From CAYJAZ01 sp964371865 (GTDB taxonomy: Bacteria > Desulfobacterota > Desulfovibrionia > Desulfovibrionales > Desulfovibrionaceae), in assembly GCA_964371865.1 (NCBI GenBank), contig CAYJOR010000057.1:1-16409 (forward strand): a stretch of 16,409 bases of DNA, read 5' to 3'. Position numbers and translations under genes: made by a program. Every line of letters begins with the position of its first letter. Positions within the stretch are counted from its first letter, which is position 1. Of the stretch, positions 8,234 through 15,206 are shown one piece after another. A model generated the notes under the pieces. It had not been told where the DNA came from. It did no database searches and saw nothing but the letters and a program-made list of their open reading frames with translations.

Positions 8234-8290
8234 AAACACCCTAGCTATCGACTATGGCCTACCCTACAAATAACTTATAAGGTGTTTATT

Positions 8291-8944
8291 ATGAAAAAAA
8301 TTCTTATTCTTTTCTTGTCATGTATGACTCTATTTACTGCATATACAGCAGATGCTGCTCAGTATGGAGTCTATATCGCTCCTAAAATTGGCGCAAGTAT
8401 TCAAAATATGAGCGGTTCAGATATTTCAAGCAGTGTAACAAGTTCTGGTCTATCAACAGATAGAGGCGTATCGCTTTCCGGTGGTTTAGCAATTGGTTAC
8501 GACTTACAATACTCTACCACATGGCCTATTCGCCTTGAACTTGAAGCAATGCTCCGCACTACTACTACTGCTGAAAATACTTGGACTCACCTAGGAAATA
8601 GCTACACTGCAAATCAAGATGTCCGCATGGATACCTACTTTGTAAATGGTTATTACGATTTTTATAACTCAACTCCATTTATCCCTTATGTTTCTGCGGG
8701 ATTAGGTATTGCTAATATTGAACAAACCATGGAGTTTGGTGGACAAAAATTCACCGGTAATGAACTTAACGCTGCTTTCAACTTTGGTGCCGGTATTTCT
8801 TGGTTAGTTGTTGGTGACTTTACTGCTGACTTCGGATATCGCTACATTTATACAAGTGAAACAGAAATCAGCTCAAACGGACATAAAGCTAAAGCTCACC
8901 CAACAGGACACGAATTCCTCTTCGGTATGCGCTATACTTTCTAA
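8291..8944 (+). CDS. Outer-membrane beta-barrel protein (opacity/OmpA-barrel-like)
   Basis: A 217-residue secreted protein. The start chosen is the ATG at 8291, with AAGGTG 6 bases upstream, because it opens directly on a classic signal peptide (KKILILFLSCMTLF, cleavage near ADA, residues 20-22). The mature part begins YGVYIAPKIGAS and has regularly alternating aromatic/hydrophobic strands (for example FVNGYYDFYN, FIPYVSAGLGIANI, FTADFGYRYIYTS). It ends FLFGMRYTF, with the C-terminal Phe required for outer-membrane barrel assembly by BAM. The size suits an eight-stranded barrel. The family includes opacity-type adhesins and OmpW/OmpX-like proteins, so a specific role cannot be named. It is a single gene, followed by a strong terminator. 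Confidence 0.85.
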   Translation: MKKILILFLSCMTLFTAYTADAAQYGVYIAPKIGASIQNMSGSDISSSVTSSGLSTDRGVSLSGGLAIGYDLQYSTTWPIRLELEAMLRTTTTAENTWTHLGNSYTANQDVRMDTYFVNGYYDFYNSTPFIPYVSAGLGIANIEQTMEFGGQKFTGNELNAAFNFGAGISWLVVGDFTADFGYRYIYTSETEISSNGHKAKAHPTGHEFLFGMRYTF

Positions 8945-8967
8945 GCTTTTTTTCAAGTTTACACCTC

Positions 8968-8995
8968 AAAGCCTCGTTTCATGCGAGGCTTTTTT
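8968..8995 (+). terminator. Rho-independent terminator of the barrel gene
   Basis: AAAGCCTCG (8968-8976) pairs perfectly with CGAGGCTTT (8984-8992) around a 7-base loop, with the T run to 8995. It lies 24 bases after the stop codon. Confidence 0.9.
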
Positions 8996-9006
8996 ATTAA
9001 AAATAG

Positions 9007-9041
9007 AGAGAAGTTCATCACAAAATAAACTTCTCTTTTTT
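9007..9041. terminator. Second, bidirectional terminator between convergent genes
   Basis: AGAGAAGTT (9007-9015) pairs with AACTTCTCT (9028-9036) around a 12-base loop. A T run follows on the plus strand, and on the minus strand the hairpin is followed by ATTTTTAAT. It can back up the terminator at 8968-8995 and also end the leftward transcript of the gene at 9078-9446. Confidence 0.75.
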
Positions 9042-9077
9042 AATTTATAGCTAAAATAGAGTCTAGACTAAATTATT

Positions 9078-9446
9078 CTATACGTCTATGTTTTCAACAT
9101 TATTCATAGTATCGTTAAAAAGTTCAGTTCCTTCGTTGAATAAAGACATTATAAACTCTTTAATTGTATCAAAGATTTCTAAACCTTCAAGAGCTTCTAT
9201 AAATTCAATAGCAAGGCTTAGAAGAGCTTCCAAAATAGTATTTATAATTTCGCTCACATCAATATCAGCCAAAAATTCTTCTATAAACTTATACACGGCT
9301 GAAAAAAGAGCATCAAGAAAATCCTCACCTGCCGCGACAACATCATTTGCGTAAGCAGTTTGCCCCAATATTCCAAAAAAAACAGCGCACAGAAGAGTAA
9401 CCACTAAAAATAATTTCATTACTTTTGCTTGTTTAATATTTTTCAT
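9078..9446 (-). CDS. Small, strongly acidic secreted helical protein
   Basis: A 122-residue product of unknown function. The start is the ATG at 9446, preceded by TGAGGTTAAGT. The frame stays open upstream to 9668, but no ribosome site supports that, and it would run into tspO. Residues 1-33 are a signal peptide: Lys-rich start, hydrophobic core LFLVVTLLCAVFFGILG, cleavage after A-Y-A. The mature part (about 89 residues) has around 21 Asp/Glu and only two Lys. It is built from repeating hydrophobic/acidic helices (for example DFLDALFSAVYKFIEEFLADID and EALLSLAIEFIEALEGLEIFD) and has no cysteine after the signal. It should be exported by Sec to the periplasm or beyond. Low sequence complexity makes family recognition unreliable. 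It could be an amphipathic surface or membrane-associated peptide. Confidence 0.65.
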   Translation of the reverse strand: MKNIKQAKVMKLFLVVTLLCAVFFGILGQTAYANDVVAAGEDFLDALFSAVYKFIEEFLADIDVSEIINTILEALLSLAIEFIEALEGLEIFDTIKEFIMSLFNEGTELFNDTMNNVENIDV

Positions 9447-9507
9447 ACTTAACCTCAATTTCTTATTCAACAACATTAAGCTCACATTTTCAACATGAGT
9501 TGCAGAG

Positions 9508-9535
9508 TGCATATCACTATTATTATAGATATGCA
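9508..9535 (-). promoter_or_regulatory. Promoter with embedded palindrome upstream of the acidic protein gene
   Basis: TGCATATC (9508-9515) and GATATGCA (9528-9535) are perfect 8-base arms around 12 bases, and the minus-strand -10 TATAAT (9527-9522) lies in that spacer. No strong -35 is present. The geometry suggests a dimeric regulator binding over the -10 of the gene at 9078-9446. The leader would be about 70 bases. Confidence 0.45.
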
Positions 9536-9604
9536 AGCTTTGAAACGCACCTCGTTCAATTTTATTGATTTGTGAAGAGAAAAATTTCAAAGTATAACAA
9601 AATA

Positions 9605-10087
9605 TTATGCTATGTTTATATTTAAAAAATATAAGGCAATATTCAAATATCCTGCAAATGTTACCCACAAAAAATAAGGAATCAACAAATATATCGACAC
9701 CTTAGATACATTTCTACACGCATCTATCAAAAAAATTATCATCAACCATAAAACTACAAGCCAAAGAAAAGCAAAAAGTTTCCAACCTAAGTTGAAAAAT
9801 ATGAAAGTCCAGAAGAAATTCATAAAAAGCTGTAGAGCATAAAGAGATAATGCCCATACTTTATCTCTATTTTTAGCTTTAGATATCAATATGATAAAGG
9901 AAGCTATACCCATCATAATATAAAGAATAGTCCAAACTATACCAAAAACATAAGCTGGTGGCGATAAAGGTGGTTTTACTAATTCATTATAAATAATTGA
10001 CGATTGACTACTCAGTTGACTAGCTCCAAAGCCTAATAAAATCGGTATGGTAATAGATATTATAAAAAGGAATAAATTTTTTATCAT
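9605..10087 (-). CDS. tspO: TspO/MBR family protein (tryptophan-rich sensory protein)
   Basis: A 160-residue five-helix inner-membrane protein. The TspO signature is clear: KPPLSPPAYVFGIVWTILYIMMGIASF (about residues 38-64), then ALQLFMNFFWTFIFFNLGW (84-102) and the helix-5 motif PYFLWVTFAGYLN (137-149). Members bind porphyrins and cholesterol-like ligands and affect tetrapyrrole levels or stress responses. The bacterial function is still debated. Length is normal. The ATG is preceded by AGAGGAG. It is divergent from the MFS gene across a 199-base spacer and is followed at a 158-base gap by the acidic secreted protein gene, so it is likely transcribed alone. The symbol is given for the family, not for a demonstrated orthologue. 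Confidence 0.93.
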   Translation of the reverse strand: MIKNLFLFIISITIPILLGFGASQLSSQSSIIYNELVKPPLSPPAYVFGIVWTILYIMMGIASFIILISKAKNRDKVWALSLYALQLFMNFFWTFIFFNLGWKLFAFLWLVVLWLMIIFLIDACRNVSKVSIYLLIPYFLWVTFAGYLNIALYFLNINIA

Positions 10088-10286
10088 AACGTTCTCCTCT
10101 ATTTAGGTAAAAAAATTAGATAGTTAATTGTTTCTTTTTAAGTTATCAGAAAAATCCTTTTATTTGAATTATATACTTATCTAAAATAATTAGATTTTTC
10201 TTATTAAAGAATTGATTTACAGAAAGCTTTATTTGTGCTCTAATCCATTTCCAAGAGAATTTTTGAGAATTAAAGAAGGCATAAGA
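10088..10286. promoter_or_regulatory. Divergent tspO / MFS promoter region
   Basis: This AT-rich spacer drives both genes. It contains the palindrome ATCTAA (10179-10184) / TTAGAT (10190-10195), and the word AATTAGAT recurs near 10115 and at 10188. A -35-like TTGAAT (10164-10169) faces the MFS gene, but a good -10 is not seen. The repeated AATTAGAT could be half-sites of a shared regulator. Support is weak. Confidence 0.3.
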
Positions 10287-11489
10287 ATGAGTACAGAAAT
10301 TGAAAAATTATTCACTAAAAATTTTATTCTAATCACAGCGTCATCACTATTCAGCACATGGACACTATACATTGTTCTCACGATTTTTCCAATATTTTTA
10401 ATGAATAAATTAATGATAAGTGAATCAATCAGTGGAATAATTCTTGCTCTTTTCCCATTTGGAGCTTTAATCTGTAGACCTTTAGCCGGTTGGTTATCCG
10501 ACTCATTTTCACTAAAACACACAACACTTTGGGCTTATCTTGGATTACTTATAACTGGTTTTGGATACTTTATCTTTAGTGATATAATAATGTTATCCTT
10601 TATTCGACTTGCTCAAGGTTTCTGTTTTTCTATTGCTTCAACAGCACTTAGTACTCTCGCTATTCGAGTAATTCCTGAGCGAAAATTAGGAACAGGACTT
10701 GGTATATATAGTGCGAATTTTTCGCTAGCTATGATTTTAGGCCCTATGACAGGCTTCTATATTCTTGATCTTTTCTCTAAAGATCTTCCGGATAGCTCAA
10801 TTTTCGCTTTCCAAATGGTATTTGTTTCATCTATTATTTTCACTGTCATAGGAATAGCACTTATTCTTTTCTTCACAGATAACACAGGTATAAAGCCTCA
10901 AAAAGTAAAATTTAGTAAAGACAATATCATTCTAAAAACTGGTTTTTCCGCTACAATTTGCCTATTTTTCCTAGCATTTATCTACGCAATAATATTAAAC
11001 TATGTAGCTATTTTCTCAATTGAAAACGGGTTCGGTGAATACTCGGCTTACTTTTTTCTTTTTATGGGCGTAGGGCTTATTATAAGCCGTTCTATTTCAG
11101 GATATATTTATGATAAGGGCTACATGATACATCAGACTATCATTGCTAATATCTTCCTTATGATTCTTTCCACAATTTTTTCAACTACTGAAGATACTAC
11201 AATCTTTTTACTTACAGCTTTAGGACTTGGTTTTACTTTCGGAACTCTTATTCCAACTATGCAGACTCTTCTTGTACAATTTGCAAAACCAACGGAACGA
11301 GGTCTTGCTAGTTCAACTTACTTTATTGCTTTTGATATTGCTTCAATCCTTGCTGTATTTATTGGCGGCATTATCATTGAACATTTTTCAGTAGAAACTG
11401 CTTTTCTCTTTGCAACTTCCCTACAAGTCATTGCTCTTAGTATCTTTATTTTCCGTGTTATTCCAGACTATAAAGCTATAAAAAAATAA
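10287..11489 (+). CDS. Major facilitator superfamily transporter
   Basis: A 400-residue inner-membrane secondary transporter, about twelve hydrophobic helices in two halves. The start chosen is the ATG at 10287, which has GAAGG 7 bases before it. An in-frame TTG at 10212 adds a non-conserved tail without ribosome site. MFS motif A is recognisable as RPLAGWLSDSFSLKHT after helix 2 (about residues 64-79). The domain-2 loop carries a relic of it (SISGYIYDKGY), and ILGPMTGF in helix 5 matches the antiporter motif region. This suggests the drug/metabolite exporter side of the family, but the substrate is unknown. The gene ends in a strong terminator and seems monocistronic. Confidence 0.9.
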   Translation: MSTEIEKLFTKNFILITASSLFSTWTLYIVLTIFPIFLMNKLMISESISGIILALFPFGALICRPLAGWLSDSFSLKHTTLWAYLGLLITGFGYFIFSDIIMLSFIRLAQGFCFSIASTALSTLAIRVIPERKLGTGLGIYSANFSLAMILGPMTGFYILDLFSKDLPDSSIFAFQMVFVSSIIFTVIGIALILFFTDNTGIKPQKVKFSKDNIILKTGFSATICLFFLAFIYAIILNYVAIFSIENGFGEYSAYFFLFMGVGLIISRSISGYIYDKGYMIHQTIIANIFLMILSTIFSTTEDTTIFLLTALGLGFTFGTLIPTMQTLLVQFAKPTERGLASSTYFIAFDIASILAVFIGGIIIEHFSVETAFLFATSLQVIALSIFIFRVIPDYKAIKK

Positions 11490-11571
11490 TTATTATAACT
11501 TTACTTTAGATAGAACTTAATAATTGCTCATGCCTCTTTATTTATAGCATACTTAAACTTCTTTTTCAAAT

Positions 11572-11621
11572 AAAAAGCCCTTCTTTTACTCTGAACTACA
11601 GACTAAAAGAAGGGCTTTTTT
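11572..11621. terminator. Strong bidirectional terminator after the MFS gene
   Basis: Arms 11572-11588 and 11604-11620 are a perfect 17-bp inverted repeat. The stem resumes inside the loop with TCTG/CAGA after one C-C mismatch. A and T runs at both ends make it work in either direction. It ends the MFS transcript 83 bases past its stop and can block transcripts arriving from the right. Confidence 0.92.
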
Positions 11622-11625
11622 AGAA

Positions 11626-11768
11626 TGTGTTTCTAAATTCATTCTTTTGTGTTTTTTCTACTTCAAAGATGATTTTTTATTCAGTTTATGTATGTTTTTA
11701 TACACTGCACTTTATAAAAAATCACTTTTCATTAAAAGTTCCACAAACTTTCTGAATTTAGAAACACA
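11626..11768. repeat. 143-bp imperfect palindrome, MITE-like
   Basis: The termini are perfect 16-base inverted repeats, TGTGTTTCTAAATTCA at 11626-11641 and its complement at 11753-11768. The interior remains partly self-complementary: TTTGTG and a GATTTTTTAT segment on the left (near 11670) match complements on the right (near 11720). The element is AT-rich, has no coding capacity and lies in a spacer. No clear target-site duplication is seen. A related terminal word occurs at 8214-8233. A non-autonomous mobile repeat, or a long RNA hairpin, would both fit. Confidence 0.5.
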
Positions 11769-11810
11769 CCCTTGTAAACTTTGATTACTTTTGATGAGCT
11801 TGCCAATCAA

Positions 11811-11846
11811 AAGAAATAAGGTTTGCAAAGGAAATTATTTCCTTTG
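11811..11846 (-). terminator. 3'-end hairpin and shared motif after the oxidoreductase gene
   Basis: Reading leftward past the stop at 11866, CAAAGGAA (11846-11839) and TTCCTTTG (11833-11826) pair around ATAAT. Next comes CAAACCTTATTTCTT, whose complement AAGAAATAAGGTTT (11811-11824) is also at 334-347 behind the efflux operon. The T tract is interrupted, so termination efficiency is uncertain. Confidence 0.45.
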
Positions 11847-11865
11847 GTCGCCTAAGGCATTATAA

Positions 11866-14361
11866 TTATAATTCATATCCTGCATTGAAAGCAGCATAGT
11901 TAAGATCCCAAATCGCTTTATTTTTGCTAAGATTCTTAATAGCCTGTAACCAAATTGATTTTGGAATGCTGTTGAATGGTGCAAGTTTTGAAAGCACACC
12001 AAGCATTACAACGTTTGCGCACTTACCACGAGGATCACCAAGTGAAAGAGCTATATCAAGAACGTTTACTCGAATAACATTATAAGGTTCGAGAGCTTTA
12101 TTAATATCTTCATCACTAGGATATGGGAGATTAATACCTTGTGGTTGAACTTTAGCTTCTGCAAGAATAAGTGTACCATTTGGATCGAGGAGATCTAAGA
12201 AATTATCTCTAAAGATTTCACTCTGCTCCATAGCAATAAGACACATAGCTTTTTTAGGCGCAATGATTGGACTATAAACTTTACCACAACCAAAAGTTGA
12301 AATAACAGGTCCACCCATTTGAGCCATACCATGGGTTTCGCCTTTCACGATATTACCCTTAGCGTATCCAGCTAAAAATGCCATTTGTGATAGAGCCTTA
12401 CCAAAGAATAAGTTACCTTGTCCACCAACACCACGGATACCAAGGCTAAGGCGTTCAGGTGCATTTTCAACCGCTTCAAGAGTAAGAGATTCAGGCGCAT
12501 CAGCAAGTTTAGGAGCTGATGAAGATTTATCATCCGCTTTTACGTCTCTATCAATTGAGATAGCATCGAACTTACAATTTTGGAGACATACAGGATTTTG
12601 CATTACACAACCATTACATAAGTTGTTCCATTTCGGTGTGTTATCGTCATCAAGTTCAATACCAGCGCAAACGGTAGCGCACTGTTTACAGCGCTTACAT
12701 TTATCAAGATCAACAGTTGGTTTTGTGCCCCAATCAGAAGCAGGAAGTTTGCGAACACAAGTACCACAGATAAGAACTACAACAAATTTACCATCTTTTG
12801 CAAGTTCAAGTGATTTTTGAAGTGCTTCGTATACATCTTTACGTTCGTAAGCGTTTACACGTAGAACTTCAGCTCCTTCAGCTTTTAGAACAGCTTCAAG
12901 ATTAAAAGATGTTACATCCCCTGCAAGATTTTGTGGAGATGATGGAGATGGTTGACCACCTGTCATCGCAACCCATTGGTTATCAAGAACAATTTTTACG
13001 CCGGCAGCTTTTCTGAAAATTGCGTTACGAGTTGAATCTAAGCCGGAGTGACATTCAGTTCCATCTCCAAGCAGACTAAAGCAACGGTGAGCTTCTTCAG
13101 GGCGTGAAAGAACATAACCTGTACGCATACTTTCACTCGCACCCATAGCAAGACCAGTATCAACTGCATTAAGGAAGTATAGTAAGGTGTTACAACCAAT
13201 ATCACCAAATACGGTATGAATATCACCTTGTTTTTTCATTTTATTGATAACTTGCGCTGTCGCTCTATAAGGACAGCCGGAACAAATCATCGGTGGGCGT
13301 GGAAGTGAAAGAGAAGCTGGTTTTGCTTCAAGTGGAGTTTGTGTCAAGAAGGCGTTAATAGTAGCCGGAGTCCATTCAGTATTTGGTTTATCGTAAGGTT
13401 TTGCTTTTACAGTAAGACCGGCAGCACGGCACTCTTCTTCAAGGTAATGATAACCATCTTCAATAATATAAACATCGCCGTCGATAGAATCGCAGAATTC
13501 TTTGATTTTTTTCATTGGGAGTGGATTAGTGAATGCAAGTTCAAGAATGTCTATATCATCACCGCTCACAGCTTTATATTCTTCAACAAGCATAGAAGGA
13601 GCACTATAAGTTATAACACCTTTTTTGCCATTTCCTTTAATAGTCTTATGAAGTGGTGAATTTTCAACCATTTCAGTAAGAGCAGGAAGTCTATCAAGAA
13701 TAACTTTATCATAGTTTGCTTTAGCAACATTTGGAAGAGTGAGCAAGCCGCGAAGAGTTTCAATTTCAACTCTATCACGTTTAACAATAGGATTAAGACG
13801 AACTAACCCTTCACTATGACACAACAATCCGTGTGAATGAATAACTACTAATGTATTATATTTTCTACCAATTTCCACAGCAATAGATGCCGCTTCAAGC
13901 ATTTCTTGGTGATTACGAGGTTCAAAAACAGGAACAAATGAGCTTTTATAGAGGTAATGCGGATCAATAACGTGCTGAGTTGAGCTAGGAGTAAAGTCAC
14001 TTGCTATATAGAGAATAAGCGCGCCACGTTCAGCTGTAAACTGAGAATAAGAAGTAAAAATATCAGCAGCTTGATAAAGCCCCGGAATTTTCATAGTAAC
14101 AACACAGTCTTCACCGGCGAAAGTATGCCCCACGCCAACACCTAAAGCAACGGCTTCATTAACTGACCAACCAACTGTGATTAAATCTTGAACTTGTGAG
14201 AGTCCTTTATCAATAACTTCAGTACTTGGCGTACCAGGGTAACCATCAGCAGAGTGTATGCCCGCACGCACACAACCGGCTGCAAAAGCGATATTTCCTT
14301 GTAATACTTCCGTACTACCTTCTTCCTTCGTACAAAGAACATACATAGCATTTTGTGACAT
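11866..14361 (-). CDS. iorAB: Indolepyruvate:ferredoxin oxidoreductase, alpha-beta fusion
   Basis: An 831-residue cytoplasmic enzyme that oxidatively decarboxylates arylpyruvates from Trp, Phe and Tyr to aryl-acyl-CoA, reducing ferredoxin. It is oxygen-sensitive and typical of anaerobes. Residues 1 to about 600 are IorA: the pyrimidine-binding domain (GYPGTPSTEV at 40-49), CSGCPYR (360-366), the thiamine-diphosphate site GDIGCNTL (386) to GDGTECHSG (432) and DNQWVAMTGGQ (460-470), then two [4Fe-4S] motifs with Cys 555, 558, 561, 565 and 582, 585, 592, 596. A short Ala/Ser/Glu linker (about 605-635) leads to an IorB/POR-gamma domain with GVGGQGNLFFGKAL (644-657) and GETHGMAQMGGPV (674-686). 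In the classical enzyme these are two proteins (iorA, iorB). The ATG is preceded by GGAGAT. The gene is monocistronic here. All cofactor ligands look intact. Confidence 0.94.
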   Translation of the reverse strand: MSQNAMYVLCTKEEGSTEVLQGNIAFAAGCVRAGIHSADGYPGTPSTEVIDKGLSQVQDLITVGWSVNEAVALGVGVGHTFAGEDCVVTMKIPGLYQAADIFTSYSQFTAERGALILYIASDFTPSSTQHVIDPHYLYKSSFVPVFEPRNHQEMLEAASIAVEIGRKYNTLVVIHSHGLLCHSEGLVRLNPIVKRDRVEIETLRGLLTLPNVAKANYDKVILDRLPALTEMVENSPLHKTIKGNGKKGVITYSAPSMLVEEYKAVSGDDIDILELAFTNPLPMKKIKEFCDSIDGDVYIIEDGYHYLEEECRAAGLTVKAKPYDKPNTEWTPATINAFLTQTPLEAKPASLSLPRPPMICSGCPYRATAQVINKMKKQGDIHTVFGDIGCNTLLYFLNAVDTGLAMGASESMRTGYVLSRPEEAHRCFSLLGDGTECHSGLDSTRNAIFRKAAGVKIVLDNQWVAMTGGQPSPSSPQNLAGDVTSFNLEAVLKAEGAEVLRVNAYERKDVYEALQKSLELAKDGKFVVVLICGTCVRKLPASDWGTKPTVDLDKCKRCKQCATVCAGIELDDDNTPKWNNLCNGCVMQNPVCLQNCKFDAISIDRDVKADDKSSSAPKLADAPESLTLEAVENAPERLSLGIRGVGGQGNLFFGKALSQMAFLAGYAKGNIVKGETHGMAQMGGPVISTFGCGKVYSPIIAPKKAMCLIAMEQSEIFRDNFLDLLDPNGTLILAEAKVQPQGINLPYPSDEDINKALEPYNVIRVNVLDIALSLGDPRGKCANVVMLGVLSKLAPFNSIPKSIWLQAIKNLSKNKAIWDLNYAAFNAGYEL

Positions 14362-14428
14362 AATATATCTCCAATCTCATCGAAATAGTATTTTATTTAC
14401 ATATAAATAATGTGTTAGAGGAAGATAC

Positions 14429-14434
14429 ATTATA
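14429..14434 (-). promoter_or_regulatory. Candidate -10 of the iorAB promoter
   Basis: TATAAT (14434-14429) on the minus strand lies about 70 bases before the iorAB ATG. The corresponding -35 region (TGATAA at 14457-14452) is poor, so an activator or a different start is possible. The rest of 14362-14600 is AT-rich without other clear signals. Confidence 0.35.
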
Positions 14435-14610
14435 TTTTACTAAAATTCAAGTTATCATTGCTTGTAATTTGAAATTACTAAACCACATCATAGTATCTAT
14501 TTCGTAATTTTTTCGACGCGAATATCAAAATAAAAAAAGTCAATGATAACAAATAATAAGATAAAAACATAAAATTAAATTAAAAAAAATTTAAAAAAAG
14601 TGAAAAAAAA

Positions 14611-14639
14611 GCTTGCAAAAGAAATCGAGTTGATATACA
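14611..14639 (+). promoter_or_regulatory. tRNA promoter with A-tract upstream element
   Basis: TG-A-TATACA (14631-14639) is an extended -10, with CTTGCA/TTGCAA about 16 bases upstream as -35. Before it, roughly 14555-14610 is almost pure A/T with long A runs, as in UP elements of stable-RNA promoters. Transcription would begin about 30 bases before the tRNA. Confidence 0.5.
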
Positions 14640-14674
14640 AACCTTCTTGTCGATACGGAAACGCATCACAACGT

Positions 14675-14751
14675 GGCAAGGTAGCTCAGTTGGTTAGAGC
14701 ACTCGGTTCATACCCGAGTTGTCGAAAGTTCAAATCTTTTCCTTGCTACCA
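14675..14751 (+). tRNA. tRNA-Met (CAT anticodon), elongator type
   Basis: The full cloverleaf folds. Acceptor GGCAAGG (14675-14681) pairs with CCTTGCT (14741-14747), with a G-T first pair. D-arm GCTC/GAGC (14684-14687, 14697-14700). Anticodon stem CTCGG/CCGAG around TTCATAC, anticodon CAT at 14709-14711. The variable loop has 5 bases. T-arm GAAAG/CTTTT around TTCAAAT. Discriminator A and an encoded CCA end at 14751. The anticodon stem lacks the three G-C pairs of initiators, and the D-arm matches elongator tRNA-Met. A lysidine-modified tRNA-Ile2 also carries CAT, but the sequence fits Met better. An integrase gene downstream marks it as the likely integration site. Confidence 0.93.
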
Positions 14752-14764
14752 CAATAAAATTTTT

Positions 14765-14808
14765 CTAAGCCCCATGCAGTTCGCAAAACCGCATGGGGCT
14801 TAGTTTTT
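14765..14808 (+). terminator. Rho-independent terminator after tRNA-Met
   Basis: CTAAGCCCCATGC (14765-14777) pairs perfectly over 13 bp with its complement at 14791-14803, and TTTTT follows at 14804-14808. Three more pairs (GTT/AAC) are possible inside the loop. It lies 13 bases past the CCA end. Confidence 0.93.
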
Positions 14809-14862
14809 AAGCGATTTCGACCTTTCACATAGTCTTTTTACATCCGTTGACAGCCCGTATTT

Positions 14863-15186
14863 TTTACGGTAAAATTTACGGTAAATTAAAGTTTGCGAAA
14901 ACCCTTACCGTAGAAATCCCTTGAAAGTGTCTATTCATGCAGATTTAAGCAGAATCCCTACAAGATATTTTTTACCGTAAATCTCATGATATCTCTTTGA
15001 ATACTTCTTTACTGTTGCAACTAGAGCAGAATACAAGATTTATCTATTTCAGAATTTATGAAGAAATTTACCGTATCATTTTACCGTGAATTTTACCGTA
15101 ACTTAAAAAATTTACCGTGAATTTTACAGTGATTTTTTAAATTTTACCGTAAATTCTGACTAAAAAATTGCAAACTTTACCGTAAA
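14863..15186. repeat. Eleven-copy TTTACCGTAAA motif array
   Basis: The 11-base near-palindrome TTTAC-C/G-GTAAA recurs between the tRNA and the integrase. Exact copies: 14863-14873 and 14875-14885 (reverse orientation), 14971-14981, 15143-15153, 15176-15186. Variants: 14904-14914 (CTTACCGTAGA), 15067-15077 (TTTACCGTATC), 15080-15090 and 15111-15121 (TTTACCGTGAA), 15092-15102 (TTTACCGTAAC), 15123-15133 (TTTACAGTGAT). Neighbouring copies are often 12-13 bases apart, a little over one helical turn. The last copy ends just before the integrase ribosome binding site. These look like protein-binding sites. No gene is seen in the 455 bases 14752-15206. Confidence 0.85.
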
Positions 15187-15206
15187 GAGTAAAGGAAATT
15201 TAAAAT

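Larger units (their letters stand above)
7827..8290. other. 464-bp stretch without a gene
   Basis: No open frame with a ribosome binding site is seen on either strand, and there is no convincing terminator after the small gene. It holds an inverted repeat TAGGGTGTTTTT (8100-8111) / AAAAACACCCTA (8232-8243), a copy of a dispersed sequence word at 8214-8233, and a candidate promoter for the following barrel gene. An ATG at 8216 is in frame with the barrel gene, but it has no ribosome binding site and would hide the signal peptide. Confidence 0.5.

Noticed and set aside
8216..8290. Upstream in-frame ATG extending the barrel protein by 25 residues
   Set aside because: No ribosome binding site, it lies in a dispersed repeat word, and it would bury the signal peptide that starts at 8291.
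9060..9069. Perfect palindrome AGTCTAGACT
   Set aside because: Only 10 bases, between convergent gene ends, with no second copy; chance is a sufficient explanation.
9447..9668. N-terminal extension of the acidic secreted protein
   Set aside because: No ribosome binding site, overlap with tspO, and the signal peptide starts at or near 9446.
14675..14751. Initiator tRNA-fMet or tRNA-Ile2 identity
   Set aside because: The anticodon stem CTCGG/CCGAG lacks the three G-C pairs of initiators, and the D-arm and overall sequence match elongator tRNA-Met better than tRNA-Ile2.
14600..14803. Open frame of 67 codons across the tRNA
   Set aside because: It is a chance frame through the tRNA-Met gene and its terminator.
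14863..15186. CRISPR array as explanation of the repeated TTTACCGTAAA motif
   Set aside because: Units are only 11 bases with irregular, very short spacing and mixed orientation, and no cas gene is near.
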